Positions 22,561-33,651 of a DNA stretch of 64,000 nucleotides are shown piece after piece. The notes below the pieces were generated by a model, which was not told the DNA's origin, did no database searches, and saw only the letters and a program-made list of their open reading frames with translations. Position 1 is the first letter of the stretch; every line of letters starts with the position of its first letter. This DNA is from Argyresthia goedartella (Eukaryota > Arthropoda > Insecta > Lepidoptera > Argyresthiidae), in NCBI GenBank assembly GCA_949825045.1, contig OX463824.1, forward strand, positions 32,210,001 through 32,274,000. Reading direction: 5' to 3'. A program made the translations under genes and the position numbers.

Positions 22561-23875
22561 ATGACCAGGGATCCCATCTCGGGCCTCTGTTCTACAACGC
22601 ATATCTGTACGATGTTTATACATGTCTTAAGAATGCAAAATTTCTCATGTATGCCGATGACACTAAGATCTTCCTTGATATAAATAATTCACATGACTGC
22701 TCCAGATTACAAAACGACCTGTATAATCTTGAGGAATACTACATTAGAAACCGTATAACAGTTAACGCCCAGAAATGTCAAGTCATAACTTTTACCCGTA
22801 AAAGAAAACCAATCATTAATAATTACACAATTACCAATACAACTATTGATAGAGTCTCTTTAATTCGCGACCTGGGCATTTACTTCGACAGTAAGTTTCT
22901 TTTAGATCAACATATTGAAATTATTTGCAATAAAGCCTATAAAAATCTTGGTTTTGTTATACGGACATGCTCCGTCTTCAATGACCCTTTATGTATCAAA
23001 GTAGTTTTCTTTTCCTATGTGCGTAGTATTTTGGAGTACGAATGCAGTGTCTGGTCTCCTCAATATGACGTGTATAAGCATCGTATCGAGAATATTCAAA
23101 AACCATTTTTGAGATTTCTTGACTACAAAACACGACGTTCTCATACTTCTTATGAAGGCAGATGCAAAAAACATCACATCTTATCATTAGAACAGAGGCG
23201 GACAGTATTGGATATGATGCTCCTCTATGACATTCTTCGTGGTAGGCTTGATTCTACAGAACTACTGTCCGCTATTGCTTTTGTAACTCCTAGGCGTCGC
23301 ACCCGCCACACTCCACTTCTACATGCACCAAGACATCGCACTAATTATGCGAATAAGGAACCTTTAACTCGTATAGCTAACACATACAACAAAGACTTTA
23401 ACTCTGTAGATCTATTCCAGCACTCCAAAACAACCTTCAGACGCAATATTGTTGATAATTTGTTGCATCCAGACAGCGATGACAATTTGACTGATTAATT
23501 CTAATAGGTCCAAAGGCTCTTACTTATATATTTTTATATAGGTATTTATTTCTTATGTAGTACATATATTTGTATTGTATGTATATATTGAATACATATT
23601 TATTTTATGTAGATCTGTAGGTATCTATATATATTTCATATCCGTAGTTTATATAAGTAGTAAGTATTTAAATATTCATAATAATATATAATATTCATAT
23701 ATCTAATAATCATAATTTAGGTAATGGTTTGTTTTTCCGCCGCAACTTCAATTTCACATGTTAAATTAGGGGATATCTGTTATTGGCACTACTTATGTTT
23801 AATTTTGATGTTAAGTACTACTTTGTAATTTGCTGTTGATGTCCTAAATAAAGAAAATAAAATAAAATAAAATAA
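22560..23875 (+). mobile_element. 5'-truncated Jockey/CR1-type LINE
   Basis: The element starts within the RT palm just before the catalytic motif and runs through a complete C-terminus to a stop at 23496-23498, an AT-rich 3' UTR of about 350 bases, and an AAATAAAATAAAATAAA tail ending near 23875. Truncation at the 5' end with an A-rich tail is the normal outcome of target-primed reverse transcription. Confidence 0.8.
22563..23498 (+). pseudogene. LINE reverse transcriptase, C-terminal part only
   Basis: The frame opens at the truncation point with GSHLGPLFYNAYLYDV and the catalytic YADDT (about 22650). It continues as thumb and C-terminal domain (AQKCQVITFTRKRKP, DLGIYFDSKF, RSILEYECSVWSP) to TGA... 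TAA at 23496. Fingers, first palm aspartate, endonuclease and ORF1 are missing. There are no internal stops over more than 300 codons, so this truncated copy is fairly young. It differs from the two CR1-like LINEs upstream (YADD rather than FADD) and belongs to another LINE lineage, probably Jockey-type. Confidence 0.8.
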
Positions 23876-24084
23876 ATACCCTAAAAAAGAACTGACTCAC
23901 CAACCCATCTTGCTAGCGTGGTGAGATTAAAGCAAAAGTTCCCCCATGGAAACTCTAAATAAGCCCCGGCCCCTAGTCCCCAGCAGCTCCACTATTTCTG
24001 GCTCCGACAGCGGTCATGGTATCGGTGAGGCATGGTGTGCTAAGAATATACGAATCACTTACATACAAAATATAATAAGAGTAA

Positions 24085-24460
24085 TATAATAATAGTTTAT
24101 GTGACTGATACATAATGAAGGGCATTAAAACTCGAGAGTGGGTCCGCATGTTCCACAATGCCGGTGGAACATGCGGTTCCTTGACTATTGATCATTGCCC
24201 TGCACTTGTTTAGCTTGTTCAATAGTACCAATTAATTAATGCTCTCCATTATGTAGCAGTCACATAAACTACTATTATGTAGCTACTACATAATGCCTAA
24301 TTGTGTACAGTTAGATACACTAGTTTATCTACACATTATGGTCGTAATGTATCAATATTCAGATAAGAAATGAGTTTTTACCAAGAATTTTATCATTAAG
24401 CTGGTCGTAACGTGTGGTTTTTGGATGCAGTAAAGAGGTTTTATGATATATGTGTAGTTA
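24085..24460 (+). mobile_element. Foldback/MITE family F, rearranged copy
   Basis: AATAGTTTATGTGACTGATAC opens the copy and recurs inverted at 24250-24285 (TAGCAGTCACATAAACTACTA). It contains CTCGAGAGTGGG and ends GGATGCAGTAAAGAGG then TTTATGATATATGTGTAG. Family members at 30303-30800 (plus), 40541-41010 (minus) and 59948-60290 (minus) share these blocks. This copy also has a 13-bp perfect hairpin at 24144-24176 and a scrambled interior. Confidence 0.6.
24144..24176. repeat. Hairpin, 13-bp arms
   Basis: CCGCATGTTCCAC (24144-24156) and GTGGAACATGCGG (24164-24176) are perfect complements around a 7-nt loop. Other family F copies have only the right-hand sequence, so the left arm looks like a secondary inverted copy. 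Confidence 0.75.
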
Positions 24461-24706
24461 TATATATTAACAAAATACTTACACACTTAAACTTAATACG
24501 GAATTGAAAGGAGATGCACTTTCAATCTTTTCTTGAAAATGAATATGTATGGACTATCCCTAATAGCGCAGGGAAGTGCGTTCCACAGTCGGATTGCCCT
24601 TTACCTGAACGCGTGTCCCTTGGGAACAGTGTTGTGCTGAGGAGTTGAGAGAGGAGACACCGTGTGGGATCTGCGATTCCTGTCTCTGGTGAAAAGTAAC
24701 TCAAGT

Positions 24707-24925
24707 TTATGTGTATGCAGTATATTTTTAGCAATTGGATTTATCAGTATGTATTATAAATGAGTATATATTACTCGTAGTATTTATAGAGTTTTATTGT
24801 ACGCCCAGGTCTCTTCCGTTGAACCTTCAGCTTTGTTACCAATCATATTTTGCTGGAAGAAATCTCTTGCAAGAGACAAGGTCGCCTTTGTACATGTTTT
24901 TTCTATTATAAGTTATCTGTATGTC
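24707..24925 (+). repeat. LINE 3'-end repeat family C (plus)
   Basis: Starts GTTTATGTGTATGCAGTATA, includes ACTCGTAGTATTTATAGAG, TTTGCTGGAAGAAATCTC and AAGGTCGCCTTTGTACATG, and ends in an AAATAAATAAATTACG tail. Family C copies differ in 5' extent but share the 3' end. Confidence 0.7.
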
Positions 24926-25389
24926 AGTTTTGTGTAGAGGAAAAATAAATAAATTACGAAATCTCTAAACTCAAAATAATTTATACCTAAAATGCACCGT
25001 CATTTCCGTGTCATTGACTTTGAACTGCTATTTTGATGTCGGAATCGGGCCCCTGGAGGCTTTCGACTGTGTTGACTTATAATCGGTATGCAACTAATTA
25101 CTAGTGTACGGCAGTCCCTTTGGCCCGTCCTAATCTCCTCCCAATTCAGAGACTACACGTATTTGTCTACAAAGTCTTTACTCTAGCAAGATTGTAGAGA
25201 AGAGGGGATTAGTTTCCTTTGACAAGCGGGGTGCTAGGGCGGTGAGACGATTGCACTGCATCTGTCCTAAAAGTCAGTAAAGGAACATCCTTGATAATGA
25301 TGGATGGAGGGATTCTGTTTAATGACTATACGATTAACAAGTAGAGGTTACCCTTATATCTCATATTTATTCCATATGGGAGGCCGCAC
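24926..25389. other. Non-coding, no recognised feature
   Basis: No supportable gene or repeat by eye. The segment from about 25360 may already be degenerate LINE sequence belonging to the next feature. Confidence 0.4.
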
Positions 25390-26000
25390 GTGTATCAAAA
25401 ACCAAGTGTATCAAATTTTTCACTTCCAAATGTCAGGCAACTTGAGACACTTTAGACTTAGTAAATGACACAAAGTTTCTTGGTATAACCATTCATAGCT
25501 AATTGCAGTGGGGACCCCACAAAGATATATTAGGAGGTAGATTACGTTCTACGGCTTACGCTGTCAGGAACATAAGATGAAACACGAATGTCATCTGTGC
25601 TACATCTATGATAGTCTATGTTAGTTACTTTCATAGTGTTTTGTTGCGGGAGAAGGTAGCGGATACTCAAAATATTTTTATAAAACAGAAAAGAGCTATT
25701 CGAGCATTTTTTTTATTTAATCTAAATAAACTCTTGAAAGAAATTTGTTATACTAACTACAGCAAGTCTATTTATTTTCTAAAATATATTGTATGTGCGC
25801 AAGAGCCTTCACAATTAGCGGCAGCTGAATTGTTAACTTAAGGAATAATCTCAAACTAGTTGCACCCCGGCTAAGGCTAAAATTAGCAATTCTTTCAAGG
25901 GCTAATGCATTCTCTAATACTATTAAAAACTATGTAAAAACCGCTTTATAAAAAAAGGGATATTACAATATTCTACATTACATAATTGACAAGAGAGCAT
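25390..26000 (+). mobile_element. Degenerate LINE fragment (RT C-terminus)
   Basis: Sequence and broken translation match the C-terminal part of the minus-strand LINE at 7295-10870. Shared landmarks include FLGITI, a TGGGGACCCCACA site (25510), VSYFHSVL and KRAIRA. Multiple frameshifts and stops make this an old copy. It ends near a GGGATATTACAATATTC word, the complement of which occurs at 7588-7605 in the better copy. Confidence 0.7.
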
Positions 26001-26125
26001 GGTTAACTTAACTGACACAGAATATGTATATTATTTAAAATGTGTAATATTTATACCAGTGAAACAAAACCTTGAATTAAATAGTTTTGAAAATTGTGAA
26101 GAAACGAAGGTCTAAATCAAGAAGA

Positions 26126-26243
26126 TAGCTGCGGCGATGGGCTAGCTCCCTGTCACGCAAAATGGAGTATCGAACAACTGGCTCAAAATGGGCACAATTG
26201 TGCCTCTGCTACCCCGTACGGGAAAATGCGTGACGCTATGTTT
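26126..26243 (+). repeat. Dispersed repeat family D, copy 2
   Basis: The best copy in the window: GCGGCGATGGGCTAGCTCCC, TGTCACGCAAAATGGAGTAT, GTGCCTCTGC and GGGAAAATGCGTGACGCTAT in order. Confidence 0.65.
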
Positions 26244-26640
26244 ATTTTAAAAACTATAAGTGAGACTTTTTTCATCCTGCTTTTGCCAAAGTGGTCGGAT
26301 GTAGAGAAGAGGCAAAAAAAAAAACGTTTTTTAAATATATGTTAATACTTACAGAAAATTAAGAATTTTGAATTTAAATTAAACACAAATGAGTAACCAT
26401 AGTAACGCTTGCATAAAAGTAAACTTACAAGCGCAGCGATTCACGAAAGTGCACTTAGACCACGCATAGAATACACAAGTCACAAACATATTATAACACG
26501 TCATTATGAATATTCACACATGTAACAGTAACACTGTTTCTCAAAAATATCCGTTGAAAGTAGCAATTCAAACACCTCCATAATCGTTGCACTCGCCTGT
26601 GTCGTGATGCAAAATGCCGTCATATCTATAAGTGTATTGA
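26244..26640. other. Non-coding, no recognised feature
   Basis: AT-rich sequence with no coding signal. A short phrase near 26275-26310 (GTAGAGAAGAGGCAAAAAA) resembles, in reverse complement, the LINE 3' UTR at 7340-7370. Confidence 0.35.
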
Positions 26641-27850
26641 GAGCTATACTCCAGCACAGGTCTGGAAGTTCCTGAAGTCTCTTGGTATTGGTAAGTCCCA
26701 GGACTTAGCTGCCGGAAATGTCGACCTCTGAGGTCTCAATAATTTATTTGCTTATTGCCTGCTCGCAATGGACCCCCTGGTCAAGTCTTCTACCATTCGT
26801 CACCTACGTTCCCAGGCATCCATATCGGAATCGGCGCAGTAAGGAGGGAAATACGAGCAATCTCGTCGAAGGCCATAGGTGAGGACAATATCTGTTCTCA
26901 GATGGTAACCAGTATCCTTGATGTGCTGTTACCTCTCATGACCCACATAATTAATGTGTCCTTTGGTCAATGTGGCTACCCCAGCTAGTGGAAAATGGCA
27001 CTAAAGATTCCCCTATCCAAAACGTCCAATCCTTTAAAGAATTCCGTCATGGAATTAATTGTTCAATCCCAACTCTACTCCTACTTTTCCACGAAAATTA
27101 TATTAAATCCCCACCAATCAGGTTTTAGGCCGAGTCAGGGCACTACCACGGCCCTGCTCAAAGTAATTGACGACATTCCATCACCAATGGATCAACCATG
27201 GATCGGAAGCAGCTTACGGTCCTTGACTTTAGTAGCGCCTTCAACTGCGTCGATTTCGATACACTAGTTGAAATGTTAAAGTCTCTTAATGTCTCCTCGC
27301 ACTTGGCTCGATGATTTGACTCCTACCTGAGAGTCCGCCAGCAACGCATTAAGTCTAAAGAGATCTCAACGGGCTGGTGGGATCTCTCTGTTGGTGTTCC
27401 ACAGGGTGGCATCCTTTCTCCTCTCCTCTTCTCAGTATTCATTTACTCCATCTCTGACGTTCTTAATTCTTCTTATCATCTCTCCACAGACGACCTTCAA
27501 ATAAATCGGCACCTCAATCCGTGTAAGTGAATCTGACTGTAGAGTTGAATGTTGATCTCGATTACATCAGGAAATGGGCTCATATCTCATAAGGTGTGCT
27601 TGTCAACCCGAGAAAACCTCAGGCCTTGATTTTGGGTACTCGTCACTCTCATAATAACTTAGTTCAGAAAATGCCCGTCGACCCTATATTGTATGATGTA
27701 ACATATTTACCTAAATATACACAAACATATTTACAATGAGAAGGACAAGAATCTATGGGTTGTATTTGATAAATTTTTGATCTGGTCGCGGCATGTTTGT
27801 GAGGTCAGCAGACAAGTCTTTGCGTCATTTCACTTCCAACGGAGATAACA
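26640..27850 (+). pseudogene. Degenerate LINE reverse transcriptase
   Basis: Fragments of one RT appear in order across changing frames: ISSKAIGEDNI, a helix ending in FGQCGYPS followed by TAG 26986, ILNPHQSGFRPSQGTTTALL, DFSSAFNCVDFDTL, VGVPQGGILSPLLF and a damaged catalytic motif (STDDLQ in place of [YF]ADD, about 27485). The conserved FRPISI segment after the first stop appears deleted. The family is a Jockey/CR1-type LINE distinct from those upstream. Many stops and indels imply great age. Confidence 0.7.
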
Positions 27851-27884
27851 GCACTTCCTGCCGCGGCACACTAAAATCACCCTT

Positions 27885-27982
27885 CGATGCGTCGATGGGG
27901 TAGCCCCCTTTCACGTAAAAGCTTGTATTGGCTAAACCTATACTACCCCGTATGGGAAACGGCGTGACGCTATGTTATGTCA
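27885..27982 (+). repeat. Dispersed repeat family D, copy 3
   Basis: GCGTCGATGGGGTAGCCCCC, TTTCACGTAAAA, and CCGTATGGGAAACGGCGTGA then CGCTATGTT. The middle part is shortened compared with copy 2. Confidence 0.6.
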
Positions 27983-30035
27983 TATTACATATTTTAGAAT
28001 ATTTTCAACCATCAATGTCTGAAATATTTCTGTGAAAATTCGACATTGCTTTTTACCTTTTACAATGGCTTAGAAACCCAATAAATTGTTGATTGTAGGC
28101 TGTTTGTGAAACACAATTCAGAACAACTTGTATTTTATATAAGATAAAGCACATGTCGGTGGCCATTTTCGTTTTCTTTTTGTCAATTGCTGTCCATTGT
28201 CATGGTCCCTATCCTTGTGAACGGTCTCTGATTGACATTGAGAAAAAAAGGCCAGTCCATCGATATTTAAACTATTAAACAAACTGATTTACCAATACTA
28301 CACTTGTCTTTTTTGAGAAACTTAATTTACAAGGCCTTATGAAAGCTCTTAGCTTGTGTACTTGTATCTGTCGAGTAACAGGCTCCGGCATAGGCAGTTT
28401 CATAATCCTGAATAACAAAGTTAAATAAGCACTTAGAGAGTTTATCAAGAATCTACTTCCGAATGGCGTGGATGATATTTCTTTGCATGATCACGAAGTT
28501 TTTTCATTTACTATATGGTACACAAAGTATCTAATGGCCATAATACTTACATACATGAGTTTCTTGCTCACTCGGAGCTTATTTTTTCCACCATTCAACC
28601 CATAAGTGGGATTCCGTAAGGGATGACTTATATTTGAATTGATTGTATATTTGTCTCCTGTTTGGTATTATTGTAACTTGTCCTGCTTGTAACACCAAAA
28701 TAAATTAATCAATAAGTACATAACATACCTCAACAACGTCAAGCACGCCTTTTCCCACACGCAAAGGAAGCCACAAATGTGTCTACGTTTAGCCAGATTG
28801 TTTGTGTGACAGGGGGCAAGCCCATAGACGTAACCACATGCCTAATTCGTTTTAACCTGTGTTTATGTAAAAATGTGTTCTGCCTTACAGTGCCTCGAAT
28901 TCTAAAGCCATCAAAATAAGGGAACTAAACTGACGTCACAGATTATAACTTATCCGGTCTCCATAGGTTCTATGGGACCAAGGATCGGTCTCAATATACA
29001 ATGCTTAACTGCATAAGGTAAAAGAAGCGACATAGCGCTTTCATTATCACATTTATCACTCGCAGTTGCCAATTTAAACGAGCACAACACAAAGAAGGTG
29101 CACTCAAAATAGGACGGTTGTGCTCCATTTCGAACACAACCACATGTGACATGCACCGCGATACCGTCTAGCCATACCAAACTGAACTTTACTCACAATA
29201 CTCAAGGATCAGGTATTTTCATTGCAGGAGCGAACTACAGTTGGTAACTTGTAGAAAAGACAATAAACCCGGCATGAAGAGAGAGATAACGTCAAGAGTG
29301 AAATAAAGTAACGTTTCACGCGACCATTTGTCTTTACACATAATACATTACCTTTCTTTTAAACAGGGATTCTGGTAGTTTACTCATCAGAACGGCAATG
29401 GAGTTGTTTATATTGGCGAATGTGGCAGTCATCGAAATAGATAGAGCAAAAGAGTATACGAAAAGACCAAAGCTAAACTTGAAAAAAATGTGAGTCTTCT
29501 TGAGTTAGCTCAGACATTCACCGAATAAGTAGTAGATACCGGAAACCAGTCTCCAAATAATTATGAAGGTCTGTTTTTCTTGAAGTAAATTATTATTCCT
29601 ATTCTTTAATAAAATCTAAATTTCAGTTTAAGAATATCAGAACTGTATTTAACGTTATTTGTGAAACGCTTTCATAATACTGAAATATTCATGCCAATCT
29701 AATGGTTTACTCGTACTGATTTGAATGTTTATATTCGTTTTTCGTATTTTCACCGAGAGCCGGGAGCATCAATATTCAAAACATCATAAAAACATCCATC
29801 GATAATTGTGATTGATGCAGAAAATAAACGACATAAAACAAATATAAAATGATATTTTTGTCTCTTTCAATGCGTATTTGAAAGCTCATCGGTAAATACA
29901 GGATGTAAATATTAGGTGTTGTTGGGGATATCATTGTGAAACATTTCACTATGAAAACTATGTAAGCACATAAAATGGTATAGTATTGCTAAAAAAGGTA
30001 CACACATTGTTTCTGGCCCAACTCTTCCTCTATGA
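27983..30035. other. Two kilobases without a supportable gene
   Basis: I find no open frame with recognisable content, no RNA gene and no clear repeat. Short open frames on either strand have no domain signature. The segment ending AACACCAAAATAAATTAATC (about 28710) resembles a LINE 3' end but lacks coding support. This is the longest stretch of apparently unique sequence in the window. Confidence 0.45.
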
Positions 30036-30197
30036 CGACCCAATTGGCCGAGTCGGCAGTGACCCTGCCTACGAAGCCAAGGGTCCCGGGTTCGAGTCCC
30101 GGTGGGGGCAAATATTTATTTGATGAGAACGGATGTTTGTACCCTAGCTAAGGTTGTTTATCTATTTAAGTATGTGTATCGTTGTCTAGTAGCGAAA
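30036..30197 (+). mobile_element. tRNA-derived SINE (family A), plus strand, 3' truncated
   Basis: Full tRNA-like head with TGGCCGAGTCGGC (A box) and GGGTTCGAGTCCCGG (B box), then the family body as far as GTATCGTTGTCTAGTAG. The usual terminal GGAATCCTAG part is missing and LINE sequence begins immediately. Confidence 0.85.
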
Positions 30198-30302
30198 TAT
30201 TCTGGGGCAATGGAGTTAACAAAGGATCCGCTCTAATTGTATAAAAAAGGTGTAAGGGCTATTTGTGGTCTTTCTCGGAGGGACTGCGCCAAACCACACT
30301 TT

Positions 30303-30800
30303 AATAGTAGTTTATGTGACTGCTGCATAATGGAGGGCACTAAAACTCGAGAGTGGGTTTATGAAACGAGCCTAAGACGAGTTTCATAATAATATCACTC
30401 GAGAGTTTTAATGCCTAATTATGTACAGTTACATACACTAGTTTATCTACACACATATCATAAGCTCTCTTTGATGTGTTCAGGAACCGCATGTTTGACC
30501 GGCATTGTGGTTCTGCAATTGTTTAGCTTGTTCTTTAGTACCAACTTCACGCAGACGGGCGTCGGCGTTCGAAATTTGAATGTCAGTACCAACTTCACAG
30601 ACAAACTAGGGACGGCACGCGGGTGGGCGTCGGCGTTCGAAATTTGAATGTCATTATATGTAGAAAAACTACACATAATGACCATAATGTGTAGTTTTCC
30701 AGATACGCAACGAGTTTTTACCAAGTAGTTTAACATAATGCTGATCGTAACGTGCGGTTTTTGAACGCAGTAAAGAGGGTTTATGATACGTGTGTAGATA
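30303..30800 (+). mobile_element. Foldback/MITE family F, best plus-strand copy
   Basis: Inserted in the LINE RT remnant. It begins AATAGTAGTTTATGTGACTG. Inner inverted termini of about 50 bp start TTTATCTACACACATATCAT (30441) and end ATGATACGTGTGTAGATAAA (about 30802), with an AAAACTACACAT ... ATGTGTAGTTTT core. It also has an internal duplicated GGGCGTCGGCGTTCGAAATT block. There is no coding capacity. A close copy in the opposite orientation is at 40541-41010. Confidence 0.65.
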
Positions 30801-30953
30801 AAAGGCTTAATATACTGACGGTGCCTTCTTTATACATATTTGAGGTGGTTAAATTTATTAAGTCTAACATGCACCTATTTACCACTTATAATAGTAAACG
30901 GCATATGAATAAAATACGTATGCCCCAACACCAAACGGCACTACTCAAGAACA

Positions 30954-30999
30954 ATATTTTTGGCATTGCACCTATAATTTGGTGCAATGCCAAAAATAT
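30954..30999. repeat. Inverted duplication in LINE frame, 19-bp arms
   Basis: 30954-30972 and 30981-30999 are perfect complements (arm ATATTTTTGGCATTGCACC) around an 8-nt loop. The right arm adds codons and leads to a stop in the RT C-terminal frame. Confidence 0.8.
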
Positions 31000-31135
31000 A
31001 ATATAAAAATATACAAAAATATATAACCACCTACCTGATAGAGTTCGTAACATAGTTAACATACCGCAATTTAAAAAAGAACTACGAAAGGTCTTAATTA
31101 ATAAAATTTACTATTTAATTGCTACACGATAAGAA

Positions 31136-31436
31136 AATGTGAGTTTCAACTGATTTTGGTCGCTAGCTTTGTTTATGATTTGATTACACTTGTGCCGTAA
31201 GATTCTAAAGATACTTGTATGAAAATGTTTTGATTGACTATTTTTGAGATCATGCATGTATGTACATAACTATAAAATGTTTGGCTATTGGCATTTGGCT
31301 ATAATGGTTATGGCTAAGCATAGAGCAACAATAACACTACCTACCAACTTATATACCTATGCTTGATTATGCAGTATTTTGATTGATTGATTGAAGATAC
31401 AGGGAATCCTTTATAGTGACCATAGTATTATTATTA

Positions 31437-31467
<31 letters not shown>

Positions 31468-31979
31468 AGTTTATACACTGTGACGTGAAAACCAGAAACA
31501 GTGACGTTCCATTCCCTTCCCATTCCCACATTATGAACTTCCAAGACACATATTTTTTATGTCACCAGTTTCTTGAGCACTGCCTATTACTGCCTTATAA
31601 CCACCAACAAAGCTTCGTACTGTAGAACCTCGTCAGTGCACGGCAAAGCCGGTACTTCAGCCGAGAGCGGAATTTTTCCTTTTTTTCCGGGTTATTATTA
31701 GCTGACTTCTCGCACACCTCATTAGCCGTCCTGTCGAAACACCCCCTTAAAACCTTCCTTCACAGTTCGTTTTTTTTTTCATTTCTTGGTTGAGTCGTAC
31801 GTAGGTAGAAGGGATATTAGAGCATTTTTTTCTGAAAAGGTATCCCTACATTTCTTGGATGAAATGGATAAGGACATTAAACAAACAAACAACATTAATT
31901 TACGCTTTTACCCCTAAAAGTGGTGGCAGAGGCATAATTGCATATTCTTAAGTAACCTATTTTCCCGGAGGGCATTCCC
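31136..31979. other. Non-coding with a TC microsatellite at 31439-31469
   Basis: No gene is seen. 31439-31469 is a run of about 15 TC units. 31470-31550 resembles part of the SINE family B tail in reverse orientation (AAACCAGAAACAGTGACG). 31905-31960 resembles a family D fragment (GTGGCAGAGGCA). Confidence 0.5.
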
Positions 31980-33290
31980 GGAGTATTGCAATCAAAAATT
32001 GATATCCTTAAGGCGTCGAAACCACATTTAAAGCAGCTTTCCGCCCATGTTGCCTTGACGATTTTAAAAAGTTGTCTTCCTTCACCAAGGCTAACTTATT
32101 CCATACGGACTGCCCCGATTTGGTTGCACAGGGAGATAACTTCTAGATACGATGCAGTTTTGAAGGATTTGTTGGAGTGCATCATCAACGTAGAGATGTC
32201 CTCGTCTCAGTGGGTGCAAGCCACGCTGCCCATCAGGTACGGGGGTTTAGGTGTTCGACGCTTGTAGGACACCGAGCTCCCTGGCTTTCTGGCTTCTTCG
32301 CATGGTGTTTTGGACCTCGTTACTCACATCTTGGGTATACATGGTGACGGGTTCCGCATTCCTTTTGCGGGGGAGGCGGAGAGCTTATGGCGTGCCCGGT
32401 GTCCTAGAAGCGACCTGCCGGAAAGGCTATGTAGTCAGCGCTCCTGGGATGAGGTCCTGTGCGAAGTCATTCGTGATGATCTCCTCGCTCATAGTTCGGG
32501 GCCGGAATTGGCGCGCTTGCGTGCCGTTTGTCAGTCCGACTCGGGGTTGTGGCTGCACGCAATGCCTTCTCCCCAGCTGGGAACTTTCCTAGACGACGAC
32601 ACTTTGCGCGTGGCAGTCGCTTTGCGTTTGGGCTGCACTATCTGCCAGCCGCATCGATGCGTTTGTGGGGCATAGGTCAATGAGTTGGGTCGCCATGGCC
32701 TACATTGTACCAGGAGCGCTGGCAGGTTTTCGCGGCACCACGCAATAAACGACATCGTTCGTAGGGCTTTGGTATCGGCCAACGTTCCTAGTGTGTTGGA
32801 GCCGCCAGGTTTGTGCCGGTCGGATGGGAAGCGTCCGGACGGCTTGACCCTGGTACCTTGGGAGAGAGGACGTTCCCTGCTATGGGATGCGACCTGCGTC
32901 TGCACCTTTGCAGCCTCCCATGTCGGGTCAACGGCGGCCCGCGCTGGTGCAGCCGCCGAGTCTGCCGCAAGACAGAAGTGCCTTAAGTATGCCGCACTCA
33001 CGGGAAGCTACATCTTTGTGCCTCTTGCGCTCGAGATGACTGGGGTTTGGGGGACACAAGGGAAAATATTTATTAAGGATCTGGGGCGCCGTCTAAGGGA
33101 TAGAGGCATTTCTGATGCAAAGGATCTCCCTGGCGGTGCAGCGGGGAGATGCTGCAAGCGTCATGGGAACCTTAGCCTCGGCAATGTCCCGGGGTGGTTT
33201 ATTCGCGTAGTTGTTTCTTTTAGTGTTTCTATTTTATTTTTAATTCATATATTTTGGTTACTTTCATTGTTAATAAAAAATAAAATTGAA
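31980..33290 (+). mobile_element. 5'-truncated LINE tail with CCHC and restriction-like endonuclease motifs
   Basis: A GC-richer coding remnant stays in one frame for about 1.15 kb, interrupted by TAG 32265-32267 and TAG 32673-32675. It ends in an AT-rich 3' region with an AATAAAAAATAAAATTG tail near 33285. The C-terminal motif order (Cys/His cluster, then RPDG, then LLWDATC) suits a LINE with a C-terminal restriction-like endonuclease. This assignment rests on motifs only. Confidence 0.6.
31986..33200 (+). pseudogene. LINE ORF C-terminus: CCHC cluster and PD-(D/E)XK-like domain
   Basis: The first part (31986-32264) carries a conserved RYGGLGVRRL-type segment, expected downstream of the RT. 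A Cys/His cluster follows (CTICQPHRCVCG ... GRHGLHC, 32634-32708), then RHHAINDIVRRAL, GKRPDGLTLVPW (about 32827) and LLWDATCVCTF (about 32878). RPDG followed by a strand with Asp fits a PD-(D/E)XK nuclease core, which in RLE-type LINEs cuts the target. Two TAG codons break the frame, and the final helix (LGRRLRDRG) goes out of frame near 33120. Codon composition is clearly more GC-rich than neighbouring LINEs. Confidence 0.55.
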
Positions 33291-33464
33291 TTATTCAATA
33301 CTCAAGTTGGCATGTCAGTGGGATAGCCCATCGCCGCAGCTTCGGTATGAGTTATCTACAGAACTCTAAAGGGCTTGTAGTTGGAAAACATTCTCTGTCC
33401 AATTCATTCTATTGTTTATTTTTTTTTTGTTTTCTCAAATTAAAACTATCACAGAATTCCAAAG

Positions 33465-33651
33465 TTGAGGTTCAAAGATTTTTATTCATAATAGCACAAA
33501 AATTGAGACGTAATGAATGTCATAACATAATCAAGCAAACATTATATAACATTAAGAAAGTGCCTAATTATTACATAATATATAGGGTGCAATGAACTGG
33601 TTTAATTCCAGATGTCGGTGTCTTGTAAAAAATCATTTATTTTGTAGTAGG
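33465..33651 (-). mobile_element. LINE 3' tail, first half, split by BEL element 3
   Basis: In minus orientation, the 3' end begins at GTTCAAAGATTTTTATTC. Landmarks are AATAGCACAAAAATTGAGAC, GTGCAATGAACTGGTTTAAT and GTCGGTGTCTTGTAAAAAA. The uninterrupted counterpart is 50808-51145. The sequence continues on the far side of element 3 at 39576. Just upstream, 33315-33345 is a short family D fragment. Confidence 0.75.

Larger units (their letters stand above)
30198..31135 (+). pseudogene. LINE RT C-terminal remnant split by a MITE
   Basis: Before the insertion, 30198-30302 reads (with one frame change) FWGNGVNKG, then GVRAICGL and RDCAKPHF. After the insertion, from about 30800, it continues in the expected order with RLNILTVPSLYIFEVVKFIK, then a tail with YNHLPDRVRN and a stop near 31130. 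The two halves are contiguous in related LINE proteins, so the family F element between them is an insertion. A 19-bp inverted duplication at 30954-30999 further disrupts the frame. Confidence 0.75.

Noticed and set aside
28950..29180. 76-codon minus-strand frame in the quiet 28-30 kb region
   Set aside because: No motif, no splice context and no repeat support; such a length is common by chance.
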